Below are positions 53,644-63,980 of a DNA stretch of 64,000 nucleotides, piece by piece (within the stretch, counting starts at the first letter, position 1; each line of letters begins with the position of its first letter). Below the pieces are notes generated by a model. It was given only the letters and a program-made list of their open reading frames with translations, made no database searches and was not told the origin of the DNA. Source of the DNA: Bacillus pseudomycoides (lineage in GTDB: Bacteria; Bacillota; Bacilli; Bacillales; Bacillaceae_G); contig NZ_CP064266.1 of NCBI RefSeq assembly GCF_022811845.1, forward strand, positions 1,178,001 through 1,242,000, in the 5' to 3' direction. Position numbers and translations under genes: made by a program.

Positions 53644-54525
53644 TTAGTTACAAACCATTTCGCTTTCCACTAATTTTTTCATATAATCTAATAGCTCGTT
53701 CTTTAATTCTTCATGTTGTAGCGCCATTTCAACAGTTGTTTGAATGAATCCAAGCTTTTCTCCGACATCATAGCGTTTTCCTTCGAAATCATATGCAAAT
53801 ACACGTTGAATTTCATTTAAACGCTGAATCGCATCTGTTAACTGAATTTCTCCGCCTGCTCCTGTTTGTTGATTTTCTAAGAACATAAAGATTTCTGGTG
53901 TTAACACATAACGTCCCATAATTGCTAAGTTAGATGGTGCTGTCCCTTTAGCAGGTTTTTCAACGAATTTACTTACTTGATAACTACGACCTTTTTGCTC
54001 TAACGGATCAATAATACCATAGCGATGTGTTTCATCTTCTGGTACTGTTTGCACACCGATTACTGATGAGTGTGCCTGCTCATATTCATTCATTAATTGA
54101 CGTAAGCATGGTGTATCCGCTTGAACAATATCATCACCAAGTAGTACTGCAAATGGCTCATTCCCAATGAATTTACGCGCGCACCAAACAGCATGTCCTA
54201 ACCCTTTAGGCTCTTTTTGACGAATATAGTGAATATTAATCTTTGAAGATTCTTGTACTTTTTCAAGAATTTCATGTTTCCCTTTTGATAGTAAATTTTG
54301 TTCTAACTCAAAAGAGTGATCGAAATGATCTTCAATTGCACGTTTTCCTTTTCCCGTTACAATAATAATATCTTCAATCCCAGACTCAATTGCCTCTTCC
54401 ACAATATATTGAATTGTTGGCTTATCAACAATCGGTAACATTTCTTTTGGCATTGCTTTCGTTGCTGGTAAGAATCGAGTTCCTAATCCTGCAGCTGGAA
54501 TAATAGCTTTTCTTACTTTTTTCAA
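53644..54525 (-). CDS. galU: UTP-glucose-1-phosphate uridylyltransferase (copy 3)
   Basis: A 293-residue paralogue of the proteins at 13907 and 17652, with the same PAAGLGTRFLPATKAMPKEM and LLGDDIV motifs; the C-terminus (KLVESEMVCN) and scattered positions differ. The TTG start follows AGGAGGG. It lies between tagH and the eps promoter, so it may be read from the tag operon or from a weak promoter in the 80-base gap. It supplies UDP-glucose. Confidence 0.93.
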   Translation of the reverse strand: MKKVRKAIIPAAGLGTRFLPATKAMPKEMLPIVDKPTIQYIVEEAIESGIEDIIIVTGKGKRAIEDHFDHSFELEQNLLSKGKHEILEKVQESSKINIHYIRQKEPKGLGHAVWCARKFIGNEPFAVLLGDDIVQADTPCLRQLMNEYEQAHSSVIGVQTVPEDETHRYGIIDPLEQKGRSYQVSKFVEKPAKGTAPSNLAIMGRYVLTPEIFMFLENQQTGAGGEIQLTDAIQRLNEIQRVFAYDFEGKRYDVGEKLGFIQTTVEMALQHEELKNELLDYMKKLVESEMVCN

Positions 54526-54605
54526 TGGTAACCCTCCTAAATAATATACAACTTCTATATTCGTTTGATTCTACAAATAAAAAATACAATTATTATACTA
54601 CGGTC

Positions 54606-56288
54606 TTACTTTAACATATCAATAGCAGCTATTTGCTCAATTGTTGAACCGTTAGAAGTGAACTGAAAATCAACCTGATTAGATCGATAAATTAATAAAG
54701 GGCTATTTTCATTCGTCAATTGAGCATTGCCTAATTGCTCAATTAATTTTGACTTCAATATTGTCGCATTTTTTAAATTCACTTGCTTAACAATTGATTG
54801 ATTGTTATACAAAATATCAACATCTTTATATTGAGTTAACATTCCTTCTGGTAATTGTTGTTGATCTTGAGGAATACCTAGTATACTAGTTACGTCCTCT
54901 CTACCCTTGCCTAAAAAAGCAAGATATTGTTCTAAATTTTGAGGTGTTCCCTCAAATTGCTTCAATTTATGAATAACATCCTTATAAGATAAAGCCTGAT
55001 TAAATGGAATTGAACTTACTATCTCTTCGCTAATCCAACCTTCTACACCATTATCATAAACAGTCTTTAACCAATTGACTCCAGATTGTTCATCTTTTTT
55101 CTGACCCTTTACTACAAACGGCGTTCCAAATGTCATCGTATTGATTACTTGTCCTTCTAACGCCGGTATACTCCTTACACTGGCCTTTGCAGACTTTACG
55201 TATCGAACATCTAAATCAGCTAATGGATTTTCCTCTTTTTTTACAGGCTTTTCTTTACGAGTTGTTTTTTCCACCGGTTCTTTCGCTTGTAAAGAATGAA
55301 AGATATTATCCTTTTGCCAATATGTTAGTCCACCCACAGTGATAAGTAATATAAAACCAATTAAACTTGTAATATACTTACGATTTATTCGTTTTCTCTT
55401 ATGATGCAAATGTTTTCCACGTAGTAGAGGGACATAGTCCATGACTTCGTTTGAGGCATTTGGGTCACCTTCTGGAACATTATTTACCGCTTCCAGTCCT
55501 TTTCCCGCCTGCTTCTCCATGGCTTCGGTTTTGAACTTTTGTTGTTCTTCTTTACTCATTGCCTTATATTCTTTTAAGAAACTTTCATACTTCGGCATTA
55601 CTTCCCCAATAGGGCCGTAATCTCTAATTTCACCATATTCAAGCCATAGGGCCTTTGTACAAAACTTCTTCACTTGTCCTAAAGAATGACTAACAAAAAA
55701 TATTGTTTTTCCTTGTTCCTTAAATTCATTCATACGGTTTAAACATTTATCAGCAAATGTTTGATCACCTACTGATAAAGCTTCATCAATTACGAGTACA
55801 TCTGGATTAATACTAACGGAAATTGCAAACCCTAAACGCGATTTCATCCCGCTAGAATATTTTTTTACTGGCATATCAATAAACTTACCTATATCAGCAA
55901 AATCAATAATTTCAGGTGTTAACTTTTCAATTTGTGCTTTACTCATTCCCATCATTAAGCATTTAAGCTCAATGTTTTCTCTACCTGACAATTGATTATT
56001 AAGACCAGCTGCGATTGCAATAAGTGCGACTTTCCCTTTTATGTCGATACTTCCAGTTGTAGGCGGTGTAATTCCAGCAATCAAATTAGACATTGTAGAT
56101 TTTCCAGAACCATTTACCCCAACAATACCAATAACATCGCCTTTTTGAGCCTCAAATTCTAAGTTTCTTAATGCATAAAAGTCTTCACCAAATCCTCCAG
56201 GATACAGAATATCCTTTAATTTCTCAGAGTTTTTGCTATGCATTTTATATTTTTTTGTTACATTATGAAACCTCACTGATTCATTCAT
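54606..56288 (-). CDS. tagH: Teichoic acid ABC transporter ATPase with SH3-like tail (TagH)
   Basis: A 560-residue protein. The ATPase domain (residues 1-240) has Walker A GIVGVNGSGKST, signature KKYSSGMKSRLGFA and Walker B VLVIDEALSVGD. One membrane helix at about 310-330 leads to an extracytoplasmic part with a bacterial SH3-like domain (SVRSIPALEGQ to GVEGWISEEIV). The long C-terminus is typical of TagH in Bacillus. The frame runs six codons further upstream, but GAGGGT points to the ATG at 56288. It pairs with tagG. Confidence 0.93.
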   Translation of the reverse strand: MNESVRFHNVTKKYKMHSKNSEKLKDILYPGGFGEDFYALRNLEFEAQKGDVIGIVGVNGSGKSTMSNLIAGITPPTTGSIDIKGKVALIAIAAGLNNQLSGRENIELKCLMMGMSKAQIEKLTPEIIDFADIGKFIDMPVKKYSSGMKSRLGFAISVSINPDVLVIDEALSVGDQTFADKCLNRMNEFKEQGKTIFFVSHSLGQVKKFCTKALWLEYGEIRDYGPIGEVMPKYESFLKEYKAMSKEEQQKFKTEAMEKQAGKGLEAVNNVPEGDPNASNEVMDYVPLLRGKHLHHKRKRINRKYITSLIGFILLITVGGLTYWQKDNIFHSLQAKEPVEKTTRKEKPVKKEENPLADLDVRYVKSAKASVRSIPALEGQVINTMTFGTPFVVKGQKKDEQSGVNWLKTVYDNGVEGWISEEIVSSIPFNQALSYKDVIHKLKQFEGTPQNLEQYLAFLGKGREDVTSILGIPQDQQQLPEGMLTQYKDVDILYNNQSIVKQVNLKNATILKSKLIEQLGNAQLTNENSPLLIYRSNQVDFQFTSNGSTIEQIAAIDMLK

Positions 56289-56302
56289 TTTTACAACCCT
56301 CA

Positions 56303-57106
56303 TCATAGATAATCTGCAAAGTGCTTTCTAAATTTCACATGTAGCGTTGCACCAATTAACAACGTAACAAGGACAAACGACCAAAAATATAATGCATAAT
56401 TTAGATCTTGATAAAACCAACTTGTTCCTAGTAAAGAAGCACGATATCCATCTACAATATAGCAAAATGGATTTAACTGCATAATTTTTTGAAGAAACGA
56501 TGGTAATTTTTCAGGTGTCCATAATATAGGCGTTAAGTATAGCAACATTCGCATAATTGATTGAACAATCATTTGAACATCTCTCACAATTGTTGCTAAC
56601 GTTGACGTAATTAAGGAGAGTGAAAATATTAACATAAGGGTAGCAAACATATAATAAACAAGCTGAATATAATGAATAGAAATACCTTGACCCGTTACTA
56701 AAAATAAAATTGTCACAATACCGATAAGAATCAAATGCTGATAAAGATTAGACATAATTACAAAGCTTGGGATAACACTCATTGGAAAACTCATCTTCGA
56801 AATCATATTTAACCTTGTATAAATAGACTTAGATGCTTGTAGCATTGCTGGTTGTACAAAAAACCATACAACAAGCCCTGCAGATAACCAATAAACAAAT
56901 GGTACTCCATTTACTCCTTGACCACCCCGAATCCCAAAGCCGAATACAAACCAATAAATACTCATCTGTATGAGAGGATTCAAAACTTCCCACACAAGTC
57001 CTAAATAATTATTATTATTTGTACTTTTTACTTGATAAATAGATAAACGCTTAATTAAATACAGGCTGTTTATCTGTTCTTTTAATACCATAATCATTGA
57101 GTTCAT
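56303..57106 (-). CDS. tagG: Teichoic acid ABC transporter permease (TagG)
   Basis: A 267-residue ABC-2 type permease with six helices; it contains YLGLVWEVLNPLIQMSIYW and the FYYIVDGYR-like NPFCYIVDGYRASL region of the TagG family. With TagH it moves the lipid-linked glycerol-phosphate-type polymer across the membrane. It begins two bases after the stop of the CDP-glycerol transferase gene and ends 14 bases before tagH. Confidence 0.93.
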   Translation of the reverse strand: MNSMIMVLKEQINSLYLIKRLSIYQVKSTNNNNYLGLVWEVLNPLIQMSIYWFVFGFGIRGGQGVNGVPFVYWLSAGLVVWFFVQPAMLQASKSIYTRLNMISKMSFPMSVIPSFVIMSNLYQHLILIGIVTILFLVTGQGISIHYIQLVYYMFATLMLIFSLSLITSTLATIVRDVQMIVQSIMRMLLYLTPILWTPEKLPSFLQKIMQLNPFCYIVDGYRASLLGTSWFYQDLNYALYFWSFVLVTLLIGATLHVKFRKHFADYL

Positions 57107-57108
57107 CT

Positions 57109-58308
57109 TTACTGTGCCTCTCCGAAGAATATTTTCTCTACTACTCGTTTAGAAGCAAAACCATCTTCTAAATAACAATAATTATTATAGAAGGTATTAT
57201 ATTTCCCTGCAAATTCACCCAAACCTAGAGTTTCGAATCTTAATATTTCCTCAAGCACTTCTTCCGTATTCATCACAACTGGACCAGGGGCTTCTGTCTC
57301 TAAGTCAAAATAAAAACCTCTTAACTTATCACGATACGAGTCAATATCATACGTGTAGAAAATGATTGGTCGTTTCAAATTCGCATAGTCAAAAAAGACT
57401 GAAGAGTAATCTGTAATTAACAAGTCAGATAGTAAATACAGCTCATTTATATCGACATGCTTAGAGAAATCATACACAAACCCTTTATACGGTTCTAAAT
57501 CAAACTGTTCTGCAACTAAGTAGTGCATGCGTAACAAAATGATATAATCTGAACCTAATTGTTTCTGCAAAAGATTTAAATCTAATTGTAAATCTAATTT
57601 ATATCGACCTTTACTATAAAACTGATCGTCTCGCCACGTTGGGGCATATAAAATAATTTTTTTATCTATAGGTAATCCATTCTGTTTCTTTAATGTATCG
57701 ATTGCCTTAGAATTATTATTTACATATAAGAAATCGTTGCGAGGATATCCTGCTTCAACAACAGTTTTTTGAAATTGAAAAGCCCTCTTAAATATTTCAG
57801 TCGAATATACATTAGGGGAAAGTAAATAATCCCAGTTTTGTGCTTCACGATGAAAGTTGTCCTTATACTTTTCAGTTGTTGTACCTGGCATATGAACTTC
57901 TTTCATATCACCCGCTAGTTTCTTAAGAGGTGTACCGTGCCAAGTTTGTACATAAGTAGTATGATTAGGTTTCGGAAGCCAAAGTGGCATTCTACTATTT
58001 GTTACCCAATACTGTGCACGCGCTAACAAAATAAACCAACGAATCGAAAATCTTTTTACATATGGGATATTTTCTTTATCAAATTGTGCCGTGCAATTTT
58101 TATTTACACTCCAAACCATTTGAAAGTCCATGTCATTTTGTAACATATATTCATACATAGCACGTGGATTACAACTATATTGTTTTCCAGAATAACTTTC
58201 AAATAAAATCAATTTCTTTTTGGGAGGCAAACAACTACAGAATAGAAATACTGCTTTACATAGCTTCTTTACAATACGGTGATTTTTTATTCTTCTTATA
58301 AATCCCAT
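57109..58308 (-). CDS. CDP-glycerol glycerophosphotransferase family protein (TagB/TagF type)
   Basis: A 399-residue peripheral membrane enzyme with the family signatures YVQTWHGTPLKKLAGDM, EAGYPRNDFLY, KKIILYAPTWRDDQFY and LLITDYSSVFFDYANLKRPI. It transfers glycerol phosphate from CDP-glycerol to a lipid-linked acceptor. The length matches TagB-like priming enzymes better than the longer TagF polymerases. The N-terminus is basic with one hydrophobic stretch. It lies between gpsA and tagG. Confidence 0.9.
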   Translation of the reverse strand: MGFIRRIKNHRIVKKLCKAVFLFCSCLPPKKKLILFESYSGKQYSCNPRAMYEYMLQNDMDFQMVWSVNKNCTAQFDKENIPYVKRFSIRWFILLARAQYWVTNSRMPLWLPKPNHTTYVQTWHGTPLKKLAGDMKEVHMPGTTTEKYKDNFHREAQNWDYLLSPNVYSTEIFKRAFQFQKTVVEAGYPRNDFLYVNNNSKAIDTLKKQNGLPIDKKIILYAPTWRDDQFYSKGRYKLDLQLDLNLLQKQLGSDYIILLRMHYLVAEQFDLEPYKGFVYDFSKHVDINELYLLSDLLITDYSSVFFDYANLKRPIIFYTYDIDSYRDKLRGFYFDLETEAPGPVVMNTEEVLEEILRFETLGLGEFAGKYNTFYNNYCYLEDGFASKRVVEKIFFGEAQ

Positions 58309-58354
58309 GTTATTTACACACCTTCTAATTCAGTCACTTCATACTTACGATACA

Positions 58355-59362
58355 TTAACGCGAAACCTCGCCTTTTCCCGTTCTTCCCATTAATGTGTCT
58401 ACCTCTTCTTTTGCATTTTTCTCATTAAATAAAACATTATATATCGCATTCGTAATTGGCATTTCAATATTCATTTTTTTAGCTAGATGATACGCTGCCT
58501 CAGCTGTACGAACACCTTCTACTACCATACCCATATTTTCTAGTACTTCTTCTAAATTATGACCTTTTCCAAGTAAATTTCCAGCCCGCCAATTTCGACT
58601 ATGAACACTTGTACAAGTCACAATTAAATCACCGACACCCGTTAAACCTGCAAAAGTAAGCGGATTTGCTCCCATCTCACAACCCAAACGTGTAATTTCA
58701 GTTAATCCTCGAGAAATTAGAGCTGCTTTCGCATTATCTCCGTAACCAAGTCCATCTGAAATCCCCGCACCAAGGGCAATAATATTTTTTAGCGCTCCGC
58801 CTAATTCAACACCGAGTACATCTCGATTCGTGTAAACCCTGAAATTTGTGTTCATAAATAGTTTCTGTGTTTTCTCCGCAGCCTGTAGATGGTATGACGC
58901 AGCGGTTACAGTAGTAGGGTGACGAAGACTCACCTCTTCTGCATGGCTTGGTCCTGAAAGAACAACAACACTTTCTATTAACTCTTTCGGCATCTCTTCT
59001 TCAATCATTTCCGAGATACGTTTAAATGACCCTGGTTCAATTCCTTTACTCGCATGGATAACTGTTATCGGTTGTTTTACGACGTCCTTTAGTTGTTGCA
59101 TTACACTACGAATTGCTTTCGTTGGGACAACTAATAATACTGTATCTATCCCATCCATTGCTTCCTCTAAAGACTCATACCCTTTTATAGTTTTAGAAAG
59201 CTGAATTCCAGGTAAATACGTTTCATTCGTATGCTTCTTATTAATTTCATGGATTTGTTCCGCTTTATTTCCCCAAATCCTTACTTCATGTCCATTGTCC
59301 GCTAGAACCATAGATAATGCTGTTCCCCAGCTTCCTGCACCGATGACTGTAATCTGTTTCAA
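58355..59362 (-). CDS. gpsA: Glycerol-3-phosphate dehydrogenase (NAD(P)+)
   Basis: A 335-residue enzyme with the dinucleotide site VIGAGSWGTALSMVLADNGH, VVLSGPSHAEEVSLRHPT, and the catalytic-lysine region VELGGALKNIIALGAGISDGLGYGDNAKAAL. It makes sn-glycerol-3-phosphate, the substrate of TagD. Its place inside a tag operon suggests it is a dedicated copy; whether a second gpsA exists elsewhere cannot be seen here. The frame runs upstream to an ATG, but GGGGGG lies before the TTG at 59362, chosen here. Confidence 0.92.
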   Translation of the reverse strand: MKQITVIGAGSWGTALSMVLADNGHEVRIWGNKAEQIHEINKKHTNETYLPGIQLSKTIKGYESLEEAMDGIDTVLLVVPTKAIRSVMQQLKDVVKQPITVIHASKGIEPGSFKRISEMIEEEMPKELIESVVVLSGPSHAEEVSLRHPTTVTAASYHLQAAEKTQKLFMNTNFRVYTNRDVLGVELGGALKNIIALGAGISDGLGYGDNAKAALISRGLTEITRLGCEMGANPLTFAGLTGVGDLIVTCTSVHSRNWRAGNLLGKGHNLEEVLENMGMVVEGVRTAEAAYHLAKKMNIEMPITNAIYNVLFNEKNAKEEVDTLMGRTGKGEVSR

Positions 59363-59406
59363 AATAATCCCCCCTCTTACCATTTAAAACCTCACTATCT
59401 ATATAA

Positions 59407-59443
59407 GAAGCTAAGTGATTTATGTTATAAATCACTTAGCTTC
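59407..59443 (-). terminator. Hairpin after the glycerophosphotransferase-GT4 fusion gene
   Basis: A 17-base perfect stem (GAAGCTAAGTGATTTAT and complement) with a 3-base loop, 17 bases after the stop. On the minus strand only TTCTTATATAG follows, so termination may be partial, and gpsA follows directly. Confidence 0.55.
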
Positions 59444-59459
59444 AACATTTCATTACATT

Positions 59460-61990
59460 CTATTTTTCTTTAATAGTGCAGACTTCATTATAAAACATTT
59501 CAAGAGCATGCTCATTATACTTCTGAAAATCAAATTCTTTAAACGATGTTGTATTTAATATAAACTTCTGCATCCCAATTACTAAACCAGTAATGTTATT
59601 TTCAACTAAATCTCCATATCCTTCTTCCAAAATGCTCCTTGATCCTGCAATATCAGTAGCTATAATAGGCTTTCCTAATATTAAAGCCTCTAACAATACC
59701 ATTGGTTGTCCCTCGTGATTAGACGAGAGAATAAAACAATCGCATTGATTAATAAGTAAGAAAGGATTACTCATTTGACCAGTAAAAATCACTTTGTCCT
59801 CTAGATTTTTTTCTCTCACTAAATTCACTAATTCTTCTTTTAAAACTCCGTCCCCAACAATATAAAGCCTAATATTATCATAGAGTTCCGTAACTTTTGC
59901 AAAAGCATGTATAAGCTTTTTTTGATCCTTTTCAGGTGACAATCTCCCCATATTAACAAAATTAATGTTCTCTTTTTGAGGCATTTCAATTCCCGTAATT
60001 TTAAGCTTACCATTTTCGTGAATATTTTCTTTTAATAAATATTCCTTCTCATCATATTTATATATGTCGCCTTCTTCAATCTGTTTAAGTACTTTATTAG
60101 GATCAATGGCATTATGGACATAAACACCTTGTTTTAGCGTAATATAATCTTTCAAATTCTTCCTATTTAAATTTCTAGTGTGTTCTGCAACAGCTACTAT
60201 TTTATCAAATTCCTTATACAACGGGAAAATAATATTTAAATTAGCTCTATGCTTAAATTTACCTTTAATTTTTTTGGAGTACTCTGCCCACATATCATTA
60301 TGTTGATAGATACTTTTCGTTTTAAAATCTCCAAACGCAAATAACAATGTCCAAAATGGTACATATCCACTAAAGTCAATAACTATATCAAATTCCGCAT
60401 TACCAAATAACCTTGAAATTTCGCGCTTGTATAGTTGCTTTGGTAGCACCTTCTGAGCTTTTTCATTCTTTAGCCCCATTTTCATAACATAGTTATTTTG
60501 ATAAGATTCTTTTAAAGTGGTATTTAAACTACCCACTCGATAAAACTTTTTCACATTCGAATTAATTTGATTGAAATTATCTCTTGAAATTTGATCGTGC
60601 TTCCCTTTATCAATAACTGCCACATTGTATTTTGAGTAATCAATATTATTCAAAAGGTTAATAACTGACGTAGTAATTCCATTATTCAAAAATCCGCCAC
60701 AATACATTAGAATATTTTTCTTATTCTCATTTGTAACTTTATATACATTCTCCGTATGTTTCCCTTGGAAAATAATCTCAATCGCTCTTGCCGTAGCATT
60801 TCCATCATCATGATAGCAATACTTTCCTAATATTTCTTTATACTTGAAGCTGCAATCCTTTTTTACACTCTCAATGTTTTGAATACTATGAACAACTTCG
60901 TCTACTGTATAACATATTGGACCGGGCATATCTTCTAATTGAACATATAAACCTCGTTGCTCTTCATACACTTCCTTATCATAAGCTAAGAAAATAATTG
61001 GCTTCCCGGTCACCATATAATCAAAGAAAATACTAGAATAATCCGTAACTAAAACATCTACTATTGACATCAACTCATTAGAATCTACCCAATCTGGTAT
61101 ACAAATTTCTCTCAAATTTTCATCGTCTTTAATAAATTTATATGTCAACGTATGAACCTTTAACAAGAGTTGATAATCCTTAGGTATCTTAGAGTACATT
61201 TGTTTAACAATATTGTTAATTTCATCTTTAATATTATTTACCTGATTTACTCCACCACGCCAAGTTGGTGCATATAAAATGATTTTTTTTGTATCATCAA
61301 TTTCTACAAATTCTTTTAAATATCCTCGTACTTCTTCTGGGTTTACTTGTAGAGTAAGGTCAATTCGTGGGTAACCTTCATCAACAACGTAGCCATTGTA
61401 TAACCCTTCTAAATCATGAGAATTTACAATAGTATCTGCAGTAAATTTATTAGGATTTAATATATAGTCACAATGCATAAAATTCCTTTGAATATTTTTA
61501 TGCTGTCCTATTTCACCCTTCATATCCTTTCCTAATGTTTTAATAGGTGTTCCATGCCATGTATTAACATAAATTTGACCCTCTTTTTTCTGGAAATACG
61601 GGGGGAATGTAGTATTATTAATTAGATATTTCGCTGTTGTTAAATATTTCAAGTATTCTTCACTATGAACTTTAACAAACTTAACATTTTTTTATTTTCA
61701 TAACGTTTAGCATAAAAGTTATTTCCATCATTCAATGCCCAAACATGTGTATAATTCTTATACTCTGGATTATCGATAAGGGTTTTAAAAATTGCATATG
61801 GACTATCTGTCATACCTTTACCATGGAAAGATTCATATAGTATAACTTTCTCATCCAAGTCTAATTTCACATAAAAATCAGTATACTTGACAGTTCTCTT
61901 AAACCCTTGGTCATTTGAATATTTTTTCAACGGACCTGATAAAAAATTAATACGATTTTTCATTCTGTTAATCTTCTTCTTGATTTGCAA
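59460..61990 (-). pseudogene. Fusion of CDP-glycerol glycerophosphotransferase and GT4, one frameshift
   Basis: The large piece (59460-61652, 730 aa) has a glycerophosphotransferase domain (YVNTWHGTPIKTLGKDM, VVDEGYPRIDL, KIILYAPTWRGG, VLVTDYSSIFFDYMV) joined to a GT-B domain of family 4 (FVNMGRLSPEKDQKKLIHAF, SSNHEGQPMVLLEALILGK). The 113-residue piece (61649-61990) is its N-terminus, KVILYESFHGKGMTDSPYAI. Adding one base to the run of seven at 61687-61693 joins them into 843 residues. The TTG start follows AGAGG. It would both add glycerol phosphate and glycosylate the polymer. The 730-residue part may still be made from an internal start. Confidence 0.78.
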
Positions 61991-62096
61991 TATTAAAACC
62001 TCTCTTTAATTCTATTTATTACATATACTTCCTATAAAAAATCTTTTACCTTTCTCTCGAAAACATCATTATTAGTAGGAATACTTGACCACCTTA

Positions 62097-63261
62097 CTAT
62101 TTCTCTTTAAAAAGCGTATTTACAAGGTTCTTACTTGAGTCACCTATTGAATACTCATTCCATTTCAAAGTAAAATTATTTATACTATCTATTTTGAACC
62201 TACCATCTGCTATCACCTGTACCACTTCTTCAGTTGTATAAACGACTGAACCTGGAACATCAGATACATAGTCACCAATAATCCCTCTTTTTTTTATATA
62301 TTTTTTTAAATCATATGCAAAAAAAATGATTGGTTTATTTAATAAGCAAAATTCAAATGGTATAGAGGAATAATCAGTAACTAATATATCCGTCACTACA
62401 AATAAATCATTTATATTTGGATAAAGGAATAATCATATAAAAACCTTCATACTTTTCTTCGTAATTACATGTATTTCGTATTGCTGGGTGCAACTTGACT
62501 ATAAGGATATACTCACCTTTCAATTGCCTATACATCTTATCGATATCTAGATGTAAATCAAAATCTACTAACTCTTTATCTCTAAAAGTTGGCGCATATA
62601 AAATAACCTTTTTATCTTTTAAATTGGGATTTACTATAAAAAGATTATCTTTAACTTTCTGTTGGCTCCGTTCATCAAAAAACAAATCCGTTCTTGGAAT
62701 ACCTGTTTTTAATATATTACTATCCGATAAATTAAAAGCTTTCTTGTAAATATCCCCAAGTGCTTCCGAACCTACAACAATTTTATGAAAGTTTTTATAG
62801 ACATCCATAAACCTTTTTTGAGCTCGTAAACTTCTTTTTTTAAAAGCAGGAGCTAATAATCCGAATTTCTTAAAAGCACCCGCGGCATGCCATATTTGAA
62901 TACACTCTACGCCCTTTTTAAATTTGATTTTCGCTAACGATCCGAAATAATTATCAATAATAACATATTGGGAAGTAGATAGATGATAAATGGATTTAAT
63001 AGTGTGAAATACATTTTTCGTTTCAAATTTATAAGATTTCACATTAGAATAGCTATCTACTTCATATTTACATGTAGGTTTATATAGAAAAACCACCTCA
63101 CAATTAATACCTTGGCGCTGTATTTCCTCATAAATAAAGAATAAATTTTCTCCATAAGACATAATAAAAGTTACTTTCTTTTTAATCGGAAATATTCTCA
63201 TCATACTATGTAAAACTGCAACTAAAATGAGGTAAATTTCTACAATTACTTCTCTAATCAT
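62097..63261 (-). pseudogene. CDP-glycerol glycerophosphotransferase, two single-base losses
   Basis: The N-terminal piece (62407-63261) has CIQIWHAAGAFKKFGLLAP, TGIPRTDLFFDERS and KKVILYAPTFRDKEL. The C-terminal piece (62097-62396) has DILVTDYSSIPFEFCLLNKPI. Adding one base at 62439-62443 and one at 62423-62425 gives a continuous frame of 388 residues that reads FLYDYSFYPNINDLF across the join, a good family match. It follows tagD by six bases. As it stands, the active-site half is lost. Confidence 0.77.
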
Positions 63262-63267
63262 TTATCC

Positions 63268-63663
63268 TTATCTAGCAACTTGCACTAGTTCCCTTTTAAT
63301 TTTTGTTGTTGAAATTCCAGCTGTACGTGGTAAATAGACAACTTCACAATATGCACTTAATTCGTCAAATTCACCTTCCCAATCATCACCCATAACAAAA
63401 ATATCTACATCATGATTAACCACATCTTTTGTTTTCTGCTCCCAATTATGTTCAGGAATTACTTCATCTACATAACGAATCGCTTCTAAAATCATTTTAC
63501 GATTCTCGTAGCTATGATAAGATTTTTTACTCTTTAATTTATTAAACTCATCTGAAGAAACAGCAACAATTAAATAATCTCCTAAATCTTTCGCTCTCTT
63601 CAATAAGTTAATATGTCCCCAGTGCAATAAATCAAAAGTGCCGTATGTAATTACCTTTTTCAT
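63268..63663 (-). CDS. tagD: Glycerol-3-phosphate cytidylyltransferase
   Basis: A 131-residue enzyme of the cytidylyltransferase family with YGTFDLLHWGHINLLKRA (HxGH), and the family's RTAGISTTKIK near the C-terminus. It makes CDP-glycerol for the transferases that follow. It is the first gene of the operon. GAGGGGGC precedes the ATG by nine bases or so. Confidence 0.96.
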   Translation of the reverse strand: MKKVITYGTFDLLHWGHINLLKRAKDLGDYLIVAVSSDEFNKLKSKKSYHSYENRKMILEAIRYVDEVIPEHNWEQKTKDVVNHDVDIFVMGDDWEGEFDELSAYCEVVYLPRTAGISTTKIKRELVQVAR

Positions 63664-63830
63664 AGTTTTAAGTGCCCCCTCAAGAGTATTTTTTTCTATA
63701 TTTATAATTCAATCAAAGTAGCTTAAAAAAGGGCTTCCCCTCTTACCCTTAAACGCCGATTCCATCCTTGTAAAGTCAAAACAGTTTTACATAAAATTAA
63801 CATTAAGTTCACACGAAATTCACAATGAAG

Positions 63831-63839
63831 ATTATATCA
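63831..63839 (-). promoter_or_regulatory. Candidate extended -10 promoter of the tag operon
   Basis: On the minus strand TGATATAAT is an extended -10 with a perfect TATAAT, about 170 bases upstream of tagD. No good -35 is visible. The rest of 63664-63946 has no gene I can support. Confidence 0.45.
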
Positions 63840-63946
63840 TAAATTTTATTTACAAACTATGACAATCGCCTAACAATTCTTGTCATATCCAAACGATAGG
63901 AGTACTTTTTTGTCGAATATTAGCCTTTACGTCTTTTTACTTACCA

Positions 63947-63980
63947 AAAAGTGCCAAGGAAATATTTCCTTGGCACTTTT
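63947..63980. terminator. Strong palindromic terminator near the window end
   Basis: A 34-base perfect palindrome (half AAAAGTGCCAAGGAAAT) with A and T runs at its ends. It probably ends a gene beyond the right edge; it can work in both directions. Confidence 0.75.

Noticed and set aside
13907..54525. The three galU copies as an assembly duplication
   Set aside because: They differ at many codons and at the C-terminus, and their neighbours are different.
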